Source of the DNA: Neotamlana laminarinivorans
Lineage (GTDB): Bacteria > Bacteroidota > Bacteroidia > Flavobacteriales > Flavobacteriaceae
Length of the DNA stretch: 64,000 nt
Assembly: GCF_020523925.1 (NCBI RefSeq)
Contig: NZ_JAJAPW010000003.1
Span: 434,001-498,000 of the forward strand
Direction of reading: 5' to 3'
The translations under genes and the position numbers were made by a program. The notes beneath the pieces are model-generated. The model was not told the origin of the DNA, searched no databases, and saw only the letters and a program-made list of their open reading frames with translations. Positions 23,948 to 32,662 of the stretch are shown here, one piece after another (within the stretch, counting starts at the first letter, position 1; the number at the start of each line of letters is the position of its first letter).

Positions 23948-25639
23948 TTATGCATAAGTAATACTATGCCCTACCTCGGTTGTATAGGTTTCTGAAAGAA
24001 TGGTGTTTACAAAAATCCATTCAGAGGTGACTTCGCTTTGCGTGTAGGTTGTTAAAAGAAAGCCACGTTTAGAAGCATCAAAATAATTTAAACCATCTAC
24101 AAGGGTAGTTAAAGCGTATTCAAAACCAGCAAGGGCTTCAGGGTCTGTGCCAATAAAGCCTTCAAAACCAGGAGAACTAACACTAGATGTTGCTAATTCT
24201 ATTCCAACGTCAATATTACCTTCTGTAAAAAGTGTATTACTCCACGCATTATGAGTATCGCCAGCGAGTGTAATAATTTTTTTATAGGCAAGAGCAGCAT
24301 AAATAATTTCACGTTCAACAGGATAACCATCCCAAGCATCAAGGTTATAGGGTAATACTGTTGTTACACGAGCAGTTTCTTCCGCAGTTAATGTAGGGTC
24401 GTTGTTTAGCATGCGTACCTTAATGGTAACAAGCTCGGTTAATGTTTCATTAAAAGTAGAGGATCCAAAAGCTAATAGCATTTCGGCTGGAATATACATT
24501 TTTCCCATTAATACTTGCTGACCTAATACTTGCCATTTTGCCGAACTTGAAGTGATTTGATTAATTAACCAGTCGCGTTGTGTTGTGCCCAATAAGCTCC
24601 TGCTGGTATCGCTTATGGCTGTTTGGTAAGCCGCAGCATCAAACCCTGTAGCTGTAAAAAAATCGAAAATATCAAGTTGTTCATCTCGACCAATAATTCG
24701 AGTATCTAGCATAACAAGGTTAACCAAGTTACCCAAATTAAATGTACGGTAAATAAGTTCGTTGTTATTTTCATCTAACCTTGAAAATGGTAAAAATTCG
24801 CTGTAGGCCTGTAGTGCATGAGCTTTTCTAACTTCGTAGCTGCCCTCTGTGGCGTCATCATGGTTTTCTGCTCCATTTTTATACGCATCGTTAGCAATTT
24901 CATGATCATCCCAAACACAAATAAAAGGTTTTTTTTGATGGGCTAATTGTAATGAAACATCTTGTCTGTACTGTTTGTAACGAGTTCTGTAATCATCTAA
25001 TGATAAAATTTCGGTAGCTGGTTCATGAAAGCGATCAAGAAAAGCATTTTCGTCGTTCGAGCCATAACCGCCTGCAGCATACTCATATAAATAATCACCT
25101 AAATGTACAATAATATCGGCATCAGAGTTTGCCATAGCATCGTAAACATTAAATAATCCAGCTTGATAGTTCGAGCAAGAACAAATGGCTAGTTTTAATG
25201 AGTTTGCATTATCTGGTAATGTAATGGTTTCACCAACGGCAGATATGGTTTTGTCTATTGTGTTTGCAAACCTGTAATACAGTTTTTGGTCAGCATCGAG
25301 TTCGGTTAATTGCACGGCAATGGTGTAATCTCTTGAGGCATCGGTGGTAATTTCACCATTTCTAATAACAGTATTAAACTCGGCATCGGTGGCAACTTCC
25401 CATGTAATGGTATGTGTTGCTCCGCTGTAGCGTGTCCAGATTATAACACTAGAACTTGTAGGATCGAAGCTTGCAATACCTTCAGTAAAAAAATCTAACG
25501 CATAATTTGTAGGGTCAATATTAAAGTTGATATCATCATCAGATTTGCAACTAATAAAGTTTGGAGCAAGCATTATGCCGCCGGCAGCCATTAAGGTTTT
25601 TTGTATAAAACTTCTTCTGCTATTGTTTTGTAATTTCAT
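23948..25639 (-). CDS. PhoD-family alkaline phosphatase, Tat-exported lipoprotein
   Basis: A 563-residue protein with a twin-arginine signal (SRRSFIQK, Arg 8-9) and a Cys at 31 in FISC, so it is probably a Tat lipoprotein. An N-terminal Fn3-like PhoD domain (about 45-150) precedes the metallophosphatase domain: HLGDYLYEYA, CVWDDHEIANDAY, VMLDTRIIGRD, LAGDTHNAWSNTLF. It should release phosphate from phosphomonoesters or diesters using Ca/Fe-type metal sites. It is monocistronic, and no Pho box can be named. Confidence 0.9.
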   Translation of the reverse strand: MKLQNNSRRSFIQKTLMAAGGIMLAPNFISCKSDDDINFNIDPTNYALDFFTEGIASFDPTSSSVIIWTRYSGATHTITWEVATDAEFNTVIRNGEITTDASRDYTIAVQLTELDADQKLYYRFANTIDKTISAVGETITLPDNANSLKLAICSCSNYQAGLFNVYDAMANSDADIIVHLGDYLYEYAAGGYGSNDENAFLDRFHEPATEILSLDDYRTRYKQYRQDVSLQLAHQKKPFICVWDDHEIANDAYKNGAENHDDATEGSYEVRKAHALQAYSEFLPFSRLDENNNELIYRTFNLGNLVNLVMLDTRIIGRDEQLDIFDFFTATGFDAAAYQTAISDTSRSLLGTTQRDWLINQITSSSAKWQVLGQQVLMGKMYIPAEMLLAFGSSTFNETLTELVTIKVRMLNNDPTLTAEETARVTTVLPYNLDAWDGYPVEREIIYAALAYKKIITLAGDTHNAWSNTLFTEGNIDVGIELATSSVSSPGFEGFIGTDPEALAGFEYALTTLVDGLNYFDASKRGFLLTTYTQSEVTSEWIFVNTILSETYTTEVGHSITYA

Positions 25640-25721
25640 GTTTGTTTTTTGTTTGCATAAAATTCATGAAATCGAAGCATTGGCTTGTTACTATAACTTT
25701 ATTATAATGTTACTTATTTAT

Positions 25722-25756
25722 AAAAAAACGCCTTACTAATTAGTAAGGCGTTTTTT
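25722..25756. terminator. Terminator after the yceI-like gene
   Basis: A perfect palindrome CGCCTTACTAA/TTAGTAAGGCG flanked by A and T runs. It lies between yceI (ending at 25779) and the upstream side of phoD, so it serves the minus-strand yceI transcript. Confidence 0.9.
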
Positions 25757-25778
25757 AATATTTATGGTAATGTTTTTA

Positions 25779-26435
25779 TTAAGATTTTGATGCTTTTAAG
25801 CTTACTTTTAATTCAATATCATCATTAATAAACTTATCACCTAAATTATCAAATATAGATTTTGAACCATATTCTACGTTCCATTTAGTTCTGTCTATGG
25901 TGAAAGTTTCGCTTTCCAGAGTTAAAACATCACCAGTATTGGTTACGGTAACAGGAAAAGTAACGTTGTTAGTTGCTTCTTTAAGCGTTAAATTTCCAGA
26001 TAACAAGGTTTTTCCCTCTTGTTTTTCTATACCTGTAATTTTAAAAGTGGCGGTTGGGTATTTTTCAACATCAAAAAAGTCTTCATTCGATAAATGAGAT
26101 ACTAATTTAGCATTTCCTTTTTCTTCAGCAGGAATGTCAGTAACCATAATTGATTTCATATCAATAGTAAAGCTTCCGCCAGCAATTTCACCATCAGTAG
26201 TATTTAAAACACCTTCTGTTAAAGAAATATAGCCATAATGTTCGCCAGTAGGTTTAAAACCTTTCCAGGCAATTTTTGAAGCACTTAAATCGGCGTTATA
26301 AGTAGTAGCTTCTGGAGCAGCTTCAATAACAGCTTCAGCAGCAGAAGTTTCGGCTTCTTTAGCTTTATCTTTACAAGAAAATAAGCTTACAGATACAAAA
26401 GCAACAAATAAAAGTTTAATAAAATTGGTTTTCAT
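25779..26435 (-). CDS. YceI-family lipoprotein
   Basis: A 218-residue lipoprotein with Cys at about 21 (S-L-F-S-C) and an Ala/Glu-rich linker. A lipocalin-like YceI domain follows (about 45-218), with SKIAWKGFKPTGEHYGYISL and FDVEKYPTATFKITGIE and ending in FTIDRTKWNVEYGSKSIF. YceI proteins bind isoprenoid or fatty acyl chains in the periplasm; the ligand here is unknown. No operon partner. Confidence 0.9.
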   Translation of the reverse strand: MKTNFIKLLFVAFVSVSLFSCKDKAKEAETSAAEAVIEAAPEATTYNADLSASKIAWKGFKPTGEHYGYISLTEGVLNTTDGEIAGGSFTIDMKSIMVTDIPAEEKGNAKLVSHLSNEDFFDVEKYPTATFKITGIEKQEGKTLLSGNLTLKEATNNVTFPVTVTNTGDVLTLESETFTIDRTKWNVEYGSKSIFDNLGDKFINDDIELKVSLKASKS

Positions 26436-26555
26436 AATTAGTGATTTTCAGTTTATCATGTAAAAGTAAGATTAAGTATTTTGATTTTGAAATTAATAAA
26501 ATGAAATTTTTGTTAAAAAGATTATGACATTATGGCATTTTTATAATAATGGCAG

Positions 26556-26563
26556 TACTTTTG
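26556..26563 (+). promoter_or_regulatory. -7 element TACTTTTG upstream of grpE
   Basis: A perfect TAnnTTTG match, 37 nt before the grpE ATG. An imperfect dyad TGGCA (26533-26537) / TGCCA (26562-26566) surrounds it, which could be an operator, but this is weak. Confidence 0.5.
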
Positions 26564-26599
26564 CCAACCTAAGTTAGTATTTAAAAATTAAGTTTAGCA

Positions 26600-27166
26600 A
26601 TGAGCAAAAAAGATATAAACGAAGAGTTAGAAAACGAAACAGTTAATGCTACAGAAAATGAAACGGTTGAGGAAGAAGGAAAAAACACAGAAGAGCAAGT
26701 GGTAGAGGAGCAAACTGTTGAAGAAAAACTTCAAGAAGAACTGCAAGAAGAAAAGAATAAATTTTTACGCTTATTTGCAGAATTTGAAAATTATAAAAAA
26801 AGAACATCTAAGGAGCGTATTGAGCTATTTTCTACGGCTAGCGAAGGTGTTATGAAAACATTACTTCCAATTCTTGATGATTTTGAACGTGCTTTAACAC
26901 ACATTGAAGAAGACAAAGAGGCCGAAGAGTTAAGAAAAGGTGTGTTGTTAATCTATCAAAAAATGGTTAATACCTTAGAGCAAAAAGGCTTAAAGGCTAT
27001 TGCTGTTGAAAAAGGAGAGGTTTTTAACGCAGATAATCATGAGGCTGTCACTCAAATTCCAGCGCCAACCGATGATTTAAAAGGTAAGATTATAGACGTT
27101 ATAGAAAAGGGATACAAATTAGGAGAAAAAGTAATTCGTTTCCCTAAAGTGGTAATAGGACAATAA
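26600..27166 (+). CDS. grpE: Nucleotide exchange factor GrpE
   Basis: A 188-residue GrpE: an acidic, Glu-rich N-terminus (about 1-50), the long coiled coil (about 50-100, with FLRLFAEFENYKKRTSKERIE), then the head domain with NADNHEAVTQIPAP and the ending GYKLGEKVIRFPKVVIGQ. It releases ADP from DnaK. The dnaJ gene follows 9 nt after its stop; dnaK is not in this window. Confidence 0.96.
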   Translation: MSKKDINEELENETVNATENETVEEEGKNTEEQVVEEQTVEEKLQEELQEEKNKFLRLFAEFENYKKRTSKERIELFSTASEGVMKTLLPILDDFERALTHIEEDKEAEELRKGVLLIYQKMVNTLEQKGLKAIAVEKGEVFNADNHEAVTQIPAPTDDLKGKIIDVIEKGYKLGEKVIRFPKVVIGQ

Positions 27167-27175
27167 AACCAAAAC

Positions 27176-28300
27176 ATGGCAAAAAGAGACTACTACGAAA
27201 TATTAGGATTAAGCAAAGGCGCATCTGCGGCCGAAATTAAAAAAGCTTACAGAAAAAAAGCAATTCAATTTCACCCAGACAAAAACCCAGACGATAAAGA
27301 AGCAGAAGCTAAATTTAAAGAAGCAGCTGAAGCTTACGAGGTGTTAAGTGACGCCGATAAAAAAGCTCGTTACGACCAATTTGGCCATCAAGCATTTGAA
27401 GGCGGCTTTGGTGGCGGAGGCGGCGGAGGCGGCATGAATATGGATGACATATTTAGCCAATTCGGAGATATTTTTGGCGGCGGAGGTTTTGGAGGTGGTT
27501 TCTCTGGCTTTGGTGGCGGTGGCGGCCAACGCCGTGTAAAGGGAAGCAATTTGCGCATTCGTGTAAAGCTTAACCTTGAAGAAATAGCCAATGGTGTAGA
27601 GAAAAAAGTAAAAGTTAAACGAAAAATACAAGCCCCAGGGGTAAGTTACAAAACCTGTTCTACTTGTAATGGAACAGGGCAAGTAACCAGAATAGCAAAC
27701 ACTATTTTAGGTAGAATGCAAACCGCATCACCATGTAATGTTTGTGGTGGTTCAGGGCAAACTATAGATAAAAAACCAGCAGATGCAGATGCTCAAGGTT
27801 TAAAAGTTGCAGAAGAAACCGTTTCTATAAAAATTCCAGCTGGTGTTGTAGATGGTATGCAGCTTAAAGTTTCGGGTAAAGGTAATGAAGCGCCAGGAAA
27901 TGGCATTTCGGGTGATTTAATTGTTGTTATTGAAGAAGAGCAACATGAAAAATTACAACGTGAAGGCGATAATTTACACTACGATTTATATGTAAGCTTC
28001 CCAGAAGCTGTACTGGGTACTTCAAAAGAAATTGAAACCGTTACCGGAAAAGTGCGTATAAAAGTAGAAGCTGGTGTGCAGTCGGGTAAAATTTTACGCT
28101 TACGCGGAAAAGGTATACCAAGTATAAACGGTTACGGGGCTGGAGACTTGCTAGTGCATGTTAATGTATGGACTCCAAAAACATTAAACAAGCAACAAAA
28201 AGAATTTTTTGAAGGCATGCTAGCAGACGAGCATTTTGAGCCTAAACCGGAAAGTTCAGATAAGTCTTTCTTTGAAAAAGTAAAAGATATGTTCTCGTAA
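27176..28300 (+). CDS. dnaJ: Chaperone DnaJ with a two-motif zinc domain
   Basis: A 374-residue DnaJ. The J domain (about 1-70) has the HPD motif in FHPDKNP, followed by a Gly/Phe-rich stretch (about 75-118). The zinc region has only two CxxCxGxG motifs (CSTCNGTG and CNVCGGSG), where the classical protein has four. The C-terminal substrate domains are intact ([18 protein letters not shown]). The two motifs left are adjacent, so probably zinc site II is kept. It cooperates with DnaK and GrpE. A terminator follows 20 nt after the stop. Confidence 0.95.
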   Translation: MAKRDYYEILGLSKGASAAEIKKAYRKKAIQFHPDKNPDDKEAEAKFKEAAEAYEVLSDADKKARYDQFGHQAFEGGFGGGGGGGGMNMDDIFSQFGDIFGGGGFGGGFSGFGGGGGQRRVKGSNLRIRVKLNLEEIANGVEKKVKVKRKIQAPGVSYKTCSTCNGTGQVTRIANTILGRMQTASPCNVCGGSGQTIDKKPADADAQGLKVAEETVSIKIPAGVVDGMQLKVSGKGNEAPGNGISGDLIVVIEEEQHEKLQREGDNLHYDLYVSFPEAVLGTSKEIETVTGKVRIKVEAGVQSGKILRLRGKGIPSINGYGAGDLLVHVNVWTPKTLNKQQKEFFEGMLADEHFEPKPESSDKSFFEKVKDMFS

Positions 28301-28320
28301 ACGAGTAATTTAAAAATTAA

Positions 28321-28348
28321 AAATCCGCTTTAAAATAGCGGATTTTTT
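28321..28348 (+). terminator. Terminator of grpE-dnaJ
   Basis: AATCCGCT (28322-28329) pairs with AGCGGATT (28337-28344), followed by TTTTTG. Confidence 0.9.
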
Positions 28349-28401
28349 GTTAAACAATCAAGATATCTTGCTGTTTTATTACAATATATTGAAAAAAAAA
28401 C

Positions 28402-28498
28402 TATATTTGAACATCACTAATTAAATTAGTGATAATTTTTCTTTTTCATAGCAATTTTTTTCCCATCCTTAATTTTTTTAAGGGTGGGTTTTGTTTTT
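28402..28498 (+). ncRNA. Possible small RNA with own promoter and terminator
   Basis: A -7-like TATATTTG (28402-28409) is followed by a 10-bp hairpin (28413-28422 with 28424-28433). A terminator-type hairpin comes next (28462-28472 with 28478-28488, T-run to 28498). The distance from -7 to terminator would give a transcript of about 80 nt. No -33 TTG is seen at the proper spacing, and the first hairpin could itself terminate. It is a weak candidate. Confidence 0.3.
28462..28498 (+). terminator. Second terminator upstream of the ABC operon
   Basis: CCCATCCTTAA (28462-28472) pairs with TTAAGGGTGGG (28478-28488) with one G-T wobble, then TTTTGTTTTTTT. The T-tract is only on the plus-strand side, so a plus-strand transcript ends here although the dnaJ terminator is 110 bp upstream. 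Confidence 0.75.
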
Positions 28499-28610
28499 TT
28501 AATACTTTAATAAAAATACAATATCCATTTGGTTTTATTTAGAAAGTATTAAGCTTCTCGGGTAACATTTAATATCTTTACATGCTCTATAAGAAATTTA
28601 AAAAACAATA

Positions 28611-29540
28611 ATGAGTAACTTACTAGAAGTTAACAACGTCTCTAAAAATTTTGGAAGCTTTACCGCTTTAAATAATGTGTCGTTAACAGTTCCAAAAGGA
28701 AGTATTTTTGGGCTTTTAGGTCCAAACGGTGCAGGAAAAACTACCTTAATACGAATAATAAATCAAATAACGATGCCCGATACAGGTACAGTTATTTTAG
28801 ATGGTGAATCTTTAAAAGAAAATCATATTAAAGACATAGGCTATTTGCCAGAAGAGCGCGGTTTATATAAGTCTATGAAAGTAGGAGAACAAGCATTGTA
28901 CTTGGCCCAACTTAAGGGGTTAAGTAAAGCAGAAGCTAAAAAAAGATTAAACTATTGGTTTGATAGATTAGAAATTGGAGATTGGTGGAATAAAAAAATA
29001 CAAGAATTATCCAAAGGGATGGCTCAAAAAGTACAGTTTGTTGTAACCGTATTGCATAATCCTAAGTTATTAATTTTTGATGAGCCGTTTTCGGGATTCG
29101 ATCCTATTAACGCCAATTTAATAAAAGATGAAATTTTACATTTAAGAGAAAACGGTGCCACGGTAATTTTTTCTACGCACCGTATGGAGTCTGTAGAAGA
29201 GTTGTGTGACGATATAGCTTTAATTAACAAGTCAAATAAAATACTAGATGGTAAACTTACCGAAGTAAAGCGCAAATTTAAAAGCAACACCTTCGAGGTA
29301 GGCTTAAGAACATTAAATAACGAGGTTTTAGAAAAAGAACTTGCAGAAAAATTTACCGTAAATCCGGCATATTTTAAAACATTAGATAACGAGCTTAAAT
29401 TAAATATAAAGTTAAGCGAAACCGAAAAACCTAACGAGTTACTTAACTTTTTAACAACAAAAGCCGAGGTGTCCCATTTTGTGGAGTTAATACCTAGTGT
29501 AAACGATATTTTTATTCAAACCGTTAAGAATAACAACTAA
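28611..29540 (+). CDS. ABC transporter ATP-binding protein
   Basis: A 309-residue ABC ATPase of the NatA/DRA type. It has Walker A GPNGAGKTT at about 37-45, a signature helix LSKGMAQKVQFV, Walker B LLIFDEPFSGFDP and the H-loop STHRME. An extra C-terminal domain of about 90 residues (DUF4162-like) is present. It should drive the membrane permease encoded 3 nt downstream in export across the inner membrane. The substrate, possibly Na+ or a small molecule, is inferred only from the subfamily. Confidence 0.92.
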   Translation: MSNLLEVNNVSKNFGSFTALNNVSLTVPKGSIFGLLGPNGAGKTTLIRIINQITMPDTGTVILDGESLKENHIKDIGYLPEERGLYKSMKVGEQALYLAQLKGLSKAEAKKRLNYWFDRLEIGDWWNKKIQELSKGMAQKVQFVVTVLHNPKLLIFDEPFSGFDPINANLIKDEILHLRENGATVIFSTHRMESVEELCDDIALINKSNKILDGKLTEVKRKFKSNTFEVGLRTLNNEVLEKELAEKFTVNPAYFKTLDNELKLNIKLSETEKPNELLNFLTTKAEVSHFVELIPSVNDIFIQTVKNNN

Positions 29541-29543
29541 ATA

Positions 29544-30854
29544 ATGAACCATTTACCGCTTATAATAAAACGCGAATATTTAACTAAAGTGAAAAATAAG
29601 GCGTTTATAGTTATGACTATTTTAAGTCCCATAATAATGATTGTTTTGATATCTGTAGTGGCTTATCTAGCACAACTAAACAATGATAAAGTTCGCACAA
29701 TAATGGTGTTAGATCAATCTGGGTATTTAAACAATACCTTTAAAAATACCGATAACACAACATATAATGTGTTAACTAACATGGAATTATCTGATGCCAA
29801 AACTTTAACTCAAGAGGCTTCTGCATATGGCTTATTACATGTAGAAAAATTTAACGACATAAATAACGTTTCGCAACATGTAAAGTTTTATTCTGATGAG
29901 TCTCCGTCGTTAAGTTTAATTTCAGGAATTGAAAGTAAATTAGAGAAACATTTTACCAATCAAGTATTGCAGGATAAAGGGGTAAATGTGGCATTAATTA
30001 ATGAATCTAAAATACAGGTAGATGTGGCCCAAGAAAGTTTTCAAGGTGAAAAAACATCGAAAGTAGATAGTGTAATTAAACTCATATTTGGTGGGGCGTC
30101 TGGTTATTTGCTATTTATGTTTATAATTATTTACGGAAACATGATTATGCGAAGTGTAATCGAGGAAAAAACAAGCCGTATAATTGAAGTCATTATATCA
30201 TCAGTAAAGCCGGTTCAACTAATGCTTGGTAAAATAATAGGGACCTCGCTGGCAGGAATAACGCAATTCGTTATTTGGTTGGTCTTTGGAGGCTTGTTAA
30301 TGACGGTAGTTTCTCTTGTTCTTGGTATAGATTTAATGCAATCTACACCGCAACAAGAGTTGGTTGAAATGGCAGCACAAAACAACGATGCTCAAAATTA
30401 TTTCATAGCTTTAAAAGAAGGGTTAAGCCATATGCCATTAATTAACCTAATAATAGCTTTTGTATTCTTTTTTATAGGAGGCTATTTACTTTACAGTTCT
30501 TTATACGCCGCTATTGGTGCAGCTGTAGATAATGAAACAGATACTCAACAATTTATGATGCCAATTATTATGCCACTAATATTGGCTGTTTATATAGGCA
30601 TATTTACTGTAATTGAAGATCCGCATGGAACCATATCAACAGTTTTTTCGTATATTCCATTAACCTCACCAGTGGTAATGTTAATGCGCATACCTTTTGG
30701 TGTTCCAATATGGCAGCAAGTTTTGTCCTTATTTATTTTAATAGCAACTTTTATGCTTACAGTATGGTTTGCTGCTAAAATTTATAGAGTTGGTATTTTA
30801 ATGTATGGAAAAAAACCAAGTTACAAAGAACTCTTAAAATGGATTAAGTATTAA
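29544..30854 (+). CDS. ABC-2 type transporter permease (NatB-like)
   Basis: A 436-residue permease with an N-terminal membrane helix (about 21-44) and a large extracytoplasmic loop (about 45-180). Five or six further helices follow, with the ABC-2 motif EEKTSRIIEVIISSVKP. It is paired with the ATPase at 28611. It ends TAA immediately before the ATG of the MscS gene (TAAATG), indicating tight coupling. Confidence 0.9.
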   Translation: MNHLPLIIKREYLTKVKNKAFIVMTILSPIIMIVLISVVAYLAQLNNDKVRTIMVLDQSGYLNNTFKNTDNTTYNVLTNMELSDAKTLTQEASAYGLLHVEKFNDINNVSQHVKFYSDESPSLSLISGIESKLEKHFTNQVLQDKGVNVALINESKIQVDVAQESFQGEKTSKVDSVIKLIFGGASGYLLFMFIIIYGNMIMRSVIEEKTSRIIEVIISSVKPVQLMLGKIIGTSLAGITQFVIWLVFGGLLMTVVSLVLGIDLMQSTPQQELVEMAAQNNDAQNYFIALKEGLSHMPLINLIIAFVFFFIGGYLLYSSLYAAIGAAVDNETDTQQFMMPIIMPLILAVYIGIFTVIEDPHGTISTVFSYIPLTSPVVMLMRIPFGVPIWQQVLSLFILIATFMLTVWFAAKIYRVGILMYGKKPSYKELLKWIKY

Positions 30855-31751
30855 ATGATTCAAGATTTAGAGAAAATAGAAGAAAAAATAACCGAGAGCA
30901 GTGTTTGGGAAAAAATAGTAAACTTTCTAGAGTTTAAAATTTTAGATTTCACTTATGGCACGGGCGAAGAAGCACACGCCATTGTGTTAAGAGTAAAATA
31001 TGTTTTACTAGTTTCAATAGTTCTTATTACTACAACATATCTTTTAAGGTTTTTAAAAAAACTTATAACTCGAAAAATGCCTTATGACGATAAGGTCAAG
31101 TTTAATACTGTATTTTCGTTCGCACGTTGGATTATATATATTATAGTATTATTAGTAGTTTTAGATTCTATAGGTTTTAATGTAACAGCTATTTTTGCAG
31201 CATCTGCGGCATTATTAATTGGTGTGGGTTTAGCATTGCAAACCTTGTTTCAAGATATTATTTCGGGTATTTTTATTTTAATAGATCAAAGTGTTCATGT
31301 TGGAGATGTTATTGAATTAGATGGAAAAATTGGCCGAATTGAAGAAATTAAATTACGAACAACTAGAGCTGTAACTATAGACAATCGTGTTTTGGTAATA
31401 CCCAATCACTTATATTTAGAAAAAAGCTTATTTAACTGGACTCAAAATGGAGCCATCACACGTGAGTCCGTATCTGTAGGTGTCGCTTATGGCAGCGATT
31501 TAGAGCTTGTAAAAAAGCTATTGTTACAATCGGCAAGCACACATCCCGATGTTTTAAGTGCGCCAGAACCATCTGTGTTGTTTACCGAATTTGCAGATAG
31601 CTCATTAAACTTTAGGTTAGTGTTTACCGTACAAGATAGCTTTAAAGCAGGCTTTACTAAAAGTGATATCAGATTTGAAATTGATAAGCTTTTCAGAGAA
31701 AATAATATAAGTATTCCATTTCCACAAAGAGATGTTTATATTAAAACTTAA
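30855..31751 (+). CDS. Small-conductance mechanosensitive channel (MscS family)
   Basis: A 298-residue MscS homologue with membrane segments near 48-65, 90-110 and 112-135, then the beta domain (about 140-200) with GDVIELDGKIGRIEEIKLRTT and IPNHLYLEKSLFNW. Channel pores of this type open on membrane tension and release solutes. It follows the ABC permease with no gap, and the N-terminal 45 residues are soluble and charged. Confidence 0.9.
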   Translation: MIQDLEKIEEKITESSVWEKIVNFLEFKILDFTYGTGEEAHAIVLRVKYVLLVSIVLITTTYLLRFLKKLITRKMPYDDKVKFNTVFSFARWIIYIIVLLVVLDSIGFNVTAIFAASAALLIGVGLALQTLFQDIISGIFILIDQSVHVGDVIELDGKIGRIEEIKLRTTRAVTIDNRVLVIPNHLYLEKSLFNWTQNGAITRESVSVGVAYGSDLELVKKLLLQSASTHPDVLSAPEPSVLFTEFADSSLNFRLVFTVQDSFKAGFTKSDIRFEIDKLFRENNISIPFPQRDVYIKT

Positions 31752-31782
31752 ATAAATAATTACTCAAAATCATAAATATTAT

Positions 31783-32661
31783 ATGCTAAATAAATCAATA
31801 TTCGTTTTATTTTTTATAGGTTTTATATCAGGTATAGCAAATGCACAATTAACAGATTTATTTAGGTTGGAGTACTCTTTTATTCCAAAATCAAAATCTC
31901 AAGATCAATACACTAGGTTGCGAGCATTATTTAATTACCCAATAAAAATAAAAGAAAGCGATTATTTAGTTTTTGGGGCAGAATATAACCGAGTAATATT
32001 AAATTTAGAAGATACTTATCCTTTTGAAACCTCAGGGTTAAATACAATTCATATAATTGATTTTAATTTAGGTTACACATTTAAATGGAACGAAAATTGG
32101 CGTTTTGGATTTAAAGTTAATCCAAGAATAGCTTCTACATTAACAAGAAGTATAACAAACGACGATATTTTTATTAACGGTGGTGTTTATTTTGTAACAG
32201 ACAGAATGGACGATACAAGTTTAAAACACCCTTACCGTTTGGTGTTGGGGTTAACCTATAATGCAACCACAGGACTACCATTTCCATTGCCTTTTATTAG
32301 TTACACCAGAGAGATAAACGAACATTGGGAATATAATTTAGGGGTTCCAAAATCCAGTTTAAAATACAATATTAACAACAAACATGTATTATTGTCCTTT
32401 GTAGGTCTCGATGGCTACTTAGCACATTTACAAAGGCCAACAATAGTTAATGGTCAAGAGGTAGATCATATATCATTATCCGTAATGGTTGGTGGTGCTG
32501 GCTACCAATACTTTTTTACAGAACATATTATGGGATACATGTATTCTGGATATTCTTTTAGATTAAATAACGTACTTAGAAACGATAATAGAGACGAAAT
32601 TTATAAATTAGACGATAGAAATGCATTCTATTTAAGAACAGGAATTAAATATAAGTTTTAA
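31783..32661 (+). CDS. DUF6268-like outer-membrane beta-barrel protein
   Basis: A 292-residue protein with a signal peptide (about 1-21, ending Asn-Ala-Gln). It is made of amphipathic beta strands with aromatic girdle residues and ends in Tyr-Lys-Phe, as barrels do. The family seems to be DUF6268, from recollection. It lies between mscS and the regulator gene, 31 nt after one and 1 nt before the other, so it is part of the operon; a role in the outer-membrane side of the same export or stress process is inference. Confidence 0.7.
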   Translation: MLNKSIFVLFFIGFISGIANAQLTDLFRLEYSFIPKSKSQDQYTRLRALFNYPIKIKESDYLVFGAEYNRVILNLEDTYPFETSGLNTIHIIDFNLGYTFKWNENWRFGFKVNPRIASTLTRSITNDDIFINGGVYFVTDRMDDTSLKHPYRLVLGLTYNATTGLPFPLPFISYTREINEHWEYNLGVPKSSLKYNINNKHVLLSFVGLDGYLAHLQRPTIVNGQEVDHISLSVMVGGAGYQYFFTEHIMGYMYSGYSFRLNNVLRNDNRDEIYKLDDRNAFYLRTGIKYKF

Positions 32662-32662
32662 A

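Larger units (their letters stand above)
28301..28610. other. 310-bp intergenic region with three hairpins
   Basis: It contains the dnaJ terminator, a -7-like TATATTTG, a second hairpin and a third strong hairpin with T-tract, then the promoter region of the ABC operon. No coding frame is convincing. A short RNA between 28413 and 28498 is possible. Confidence 0.55.

Noticed and set aside
27388-27591. A Pro-rich frame antisense to dnaJ
   Set aside because: It is the reverse of the Gly-rich part of dnaJ and has no independent support.
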